In this document: positions 62,551 through 64,000 of the stretch, piece after piece
How the letters are laid out: every line of letters begins with the position of its first letter
Position numbering within the stretch: the first letter of the stretch is position 1
NCBI RefSeq assembly: GCF_029846235.1
Contig: NZ_JARVWP010000003.1
Coordinates: forward strand, 434,001 to 498,000
Source: Bradyrhizobium sp. CER78
GTDB lineage: Bacteria > Pseudomonadota > Alphaproteobacteria > Rhizobiales > Xanthobacteraceae
DNA length: 64,000 nucleotides
Reading direction: 5' to 3'
Notes under the pieces: generated by a model
What the model was told of the DNA's origin: nothing
Seen by the model: only the letters and a program-made list of their open reading frames with translations
Database searches by the model: none
Position numbers and translations under genes: made by a program

Positions 62551-63168
62551 ATGACATCGGACACGCGGTTTCGGATCATTGCAATCGTGACGGCGCTCGC
62601 GACCAGCCTGTGCGCTGGCTACGCGGCGTCGGAGAGCGCGAGCCACGCCCTTGCCTCGCCGGAAAGCTTTGCCGGCATCGAGAATGTCGAGCAGCGCTCC
62701 GCGGCGATCTTCACCGAACTCGGCAAGGTACTGACGCATCCGCGCTGCACCAATTGCCATCCCGCCGGCGACAGCCCGCGGCAGGGCGACATCAGCCGCA
62801 TGCACCAGCCGCCGGTTACGCGCGGCGCCGATGGCCATGGCACCAACGCGATGCGCTGCTCGATCTGCCACCAGCACGCCAATTTCGATCCCGGCCGCGT
62901 GCCGGGTCACCCGGAATGGCATCTTGCACCGCGCGAGATGGCGTGGGGCGGCAAGACCGTCGGCGAGATCTGCGTCCAGATCAGAGACCCCGCGCGCAAC
63001 GGCGGGCGCAAGGTCGAGGAGCTGATCGAGCATATCGGCAAGGACACGCTGGTGGGCTGGGCCTGGCATCCCGGCTTCGGCCGCTCGCCGGCACCCGGCA
63101 CGCAGGAACAGGCAGGCGCGCTGGTCGAGGCCTGGGTGAAGACCGGCGCAGCCTGCCCGGCGCCGTGA
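62551..63168 (+). CDS. dihaem cytochrome c-like electron acceptor
   Basis: 205 residues. Signal anchor at residues about 8-27 (IIAIVTALATSLCAGYAA). Two haem-binding motifs, CTNCH (66-70) and CSICH (103-107), 37 residues apart. It sits 11 bp after the 2Fe-2S subunit, so it is the probable electron acceptor of the periplasmic hydroxylase, replacing the FAD subunit. The C-terminal half (WAWHPGFGRSPAPGTQEQAGAL) has possible axial Met/His ligands only in part. Confidence 0.88.
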   Translation: MTSDTRFRIIAIVTALATSLCAGYAASESASHALASPESFAGIENVEQRSAAIFTELGKVLTHPRCTNCHPAGDSPRQGDISRMHQPPVTRGADGHGTNAMRCSICHQHANFDPGRVPGHPEWHLAPREMAWGGKTVGEICVQIRDPARNGGRKVEELIEHIGKDTLVGWAWHPGFGRSPAPGTQEQAGALVEAWVKTGAACPAP

Positions 63169-63205
63169 GCATCCGGGAACGCTATCGCTCTTTGGCTCTT
63201 TGTTT

Positions 63206-63254
63206 GAGCATGATCTTTTCGGAAAACCGCTTCACACTTTTCCGGATCATGCTC
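63206..63254. repeat. GAGCATGATC inverted repeat
   Basis: GAGCATGATC (63206-63215) and GATCATGCTC (63245-63254) are perfect inverse copies, with CGGAAAA / TTTTCCG arms inside: a 49-bp palindromic element of a type widespread in Bradyrhizobium and relatives. It lies between convergent genes and may terminate both. Confidence 0.85.
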
Positions 63255-63403
63255 TAGTGGCGCTTGAAATACTGCACGTAGCGCTCGTGCTTCTCTGCCG
63301 CCGCACGCGACTTGAAGGTGCCGAGATTGCGCCGCTTGCCGGTCTTCGGATTGACCTTGCGGGAATACAGCCGGTACTCGCCGGAACGCAGCTTGCGGAT
63401 CAT
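63254..63403 (-). CDS. 49-residue basic conserved protein
   Basis: MIRKLRSGEYRLYSRKVNPK, TGKRRNLGTFKSRAAAEKHERYVQYFKRH: a short, highly basic protein of a kind conserved in rhizobia (three-stranded sheet plus helix, like the N-terminal DNA-binding arm of integrases). Too short for a minimum-length track. GAGG seven bases upstream supports the start at 63403; the frame to 63442 is an alternative. Role unknown, nucleic-acid binding plausible. Confidence 0.65.
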   Translation of the reverse strand: MIRKLRSGEYRLYSRKVNPKTGKRRNLGTFKSRAAAEKHERYVQYFKRH

Positions 63404-63458
63404 GACTTCGCCTCGCCAGTGCCTTTCGCACGTCAACGACACGCGTGCGCGAGTGTTC

Positions 63459-64000
63459 CTAGAAGCAGAGGTTGGTCACCGGATTGCCGCGCTTATCCTT
63501 GATCACGTAAGGACAGCGCGCCCGTTCCAACGCCTTCTTGGCATCCTCGTCGCCGAGCGCGGCGGCCCGCTCGTAATAGGCCTTGGCCGCATCGCTGTCC
63601 TTCGGTCCGCCGCGGCCGGCCTGCGCGAAGGCGCCCATCCGCTCCAGCGCACCGGGATGGTTCTGTGCCGCCGCCTTCTCGAACAGCGCCCGCGCGCCGG
63701 CATCGTCCTGCGCACCGCCCTTGCCTTCGGCCAGCATCATGCCGAGCTGGTACTGCGCCTCCGCATTGGTCTCGGCGGATTTGGCGAGCAATTCGCGCGC
63801 ACGCGCCGGGTCGGATGCCGTGCTGCCGCCGAGCGCCGCAAGATTGCTGACGCCGCGCGCGTTGCCGGCCTGCGCTGCGCGCTCGAACAATTTGCGCGCC
63901 TGCGCCTCGTCCTTGGCGACCCCGGTGCCGTTGCCATAGAGCACGCCGAGCTCGACCATCGCCGATGTCGAGCCCTTGTCGGCCGCCTTGCGCCAGGCGC
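63459..64000 (-). CDS. Sel1-repeat (TPR-like) protein, N-terminus outside window
   Basis: At least 179 residues, open to the window edge. Sel1-like repeats of 36 residues are clear: AWRKAADKGSTSAMVELGVL, ARKLFERAAQAGNARGVSNL, ARALFEKAAAQNHPGALERMG, AKAYYERAAALGDEDAKKAL. The end has two cysteines (RCPYVIKDKRGNPVTNLCF). Such proteins are periplasmic or secreted adaptors. The gene starts beyond base 64000, so any signal peptide is not seen. Confidence 0.88.
   Translation of the reverse strand, partial: AWRKAADKGSTSAMVELGVLYGNGTGVAKDEAQARKLFERAAQAGNARGVSNLAALGGSTASDPARARELLAKSAETNAEAQYQLGMMLAEGKGGAQDDAGARALFEKAAAQNHPGALERMGAFAQAGRGGPKDSDAAKAYYERAAALGDEDAKKALERARCPYVIKDKRGNPVTNLCF

Overview
The window looks like chromosomal DNA of an alphaproteobacterium, most probably Bradyrhizobium or a close relative. 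This is an inference from gene content. The DNA is GC-rich, and it carries a GapR (DUF2312) nucleoid protein, an NDUFA12-type complex I accessory subunit, a BA14K-domain glycine-rich secreted protein, a very large B12-dependent (class II) ribonucleotide reductase, and several families of dispersed palindromic intergenic repeats of the kind common in that genus. No rRNA, tRNA, CRISPR array, insertion sequence or phage structural gene was found.

Layout. 0-9.3 kb: end of an alpha/beta hydrolase, an ion-transporter-superfamily permease, a divergent GlxA-regulator / isonitrile-hydratase-like pair around a palindromic operator, a ModA-like binding protein divergent from a LysR regulator, NDUFA12, a glycine-rich BA14K protein and an EamA permease. 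9.4-13.2 kb: a stand-alone receiver and a hybrid histidine kinase, with a second, paralogous EamA permease after them. 13.2-17.8 kb: nrdJ behind an ~800-bp leader that contains a good NrdR-box match.

17.8-22.6 kb is the one clearly accessory stretch. It has lower GC, a membrane-anchored pentapeptide-repeat protein, a zinc-ribbon protein with a PIN-like acidic pattern, a small secreted LprI-like protein and a ParB-like 'GQHR' protein, all interleaved with copies of at least three repeat families. It is the best candidate for an undescribed (possibly defence-related) locus. 22.6-31.9 kb: GapR, a metallophosphoesterase, a ceramidase-family membrane protein with a paired TTGAACA/TGTTCA operator, an LLM flavin enzyme, a periplasmic Do-type protease, YjdM, a YgiN-like monooxygenase, a Cys/Met-metabolism PLP enzyme, a PepSY protein and a ROK kinase. 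32.0-32.46 kb holds three copies of a hairpin-forming ~80-bp repeat that no gene explains.

32.5-46.4 kb: PaiB-like protein, a coupled small-ORF/pdxY/lysE/tRNA-binding cluster, many small conserved hypotheticals, a methyltransferase, a Tat-exported serine hydrolase, RlpA, an L,D-transpeptidase, an SDR and an NADPH:FMN reductase-like protein. 46.5-52.9 kb: a chemoreceptor, an acyl-CoA dehydrogenase, a nitroreductase, a PsiF-like protein, a 34-bp tandem repeat, a PilZ protein, a truncated AraC and a second PilZ gene that appears frameshifted. 52.9-64 kb: an MBL hydrolase, an orphan phosphonate-cluster-type hexapeptide acetyltransferase, an ABC-F protein, a YdcZ/DUF606 transporter, a tandem GrlR-like protein, and a three-gene operon for a periplasmic molybdenum hydroxylase (large subunit, 2Fe-2S subunit, dihaem cytochrome). 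The window ends in a Sel1-repeat protein. Start sites were chosen by Shine-Dalgarno position and family N-termini, and often differ from the longest open frame.
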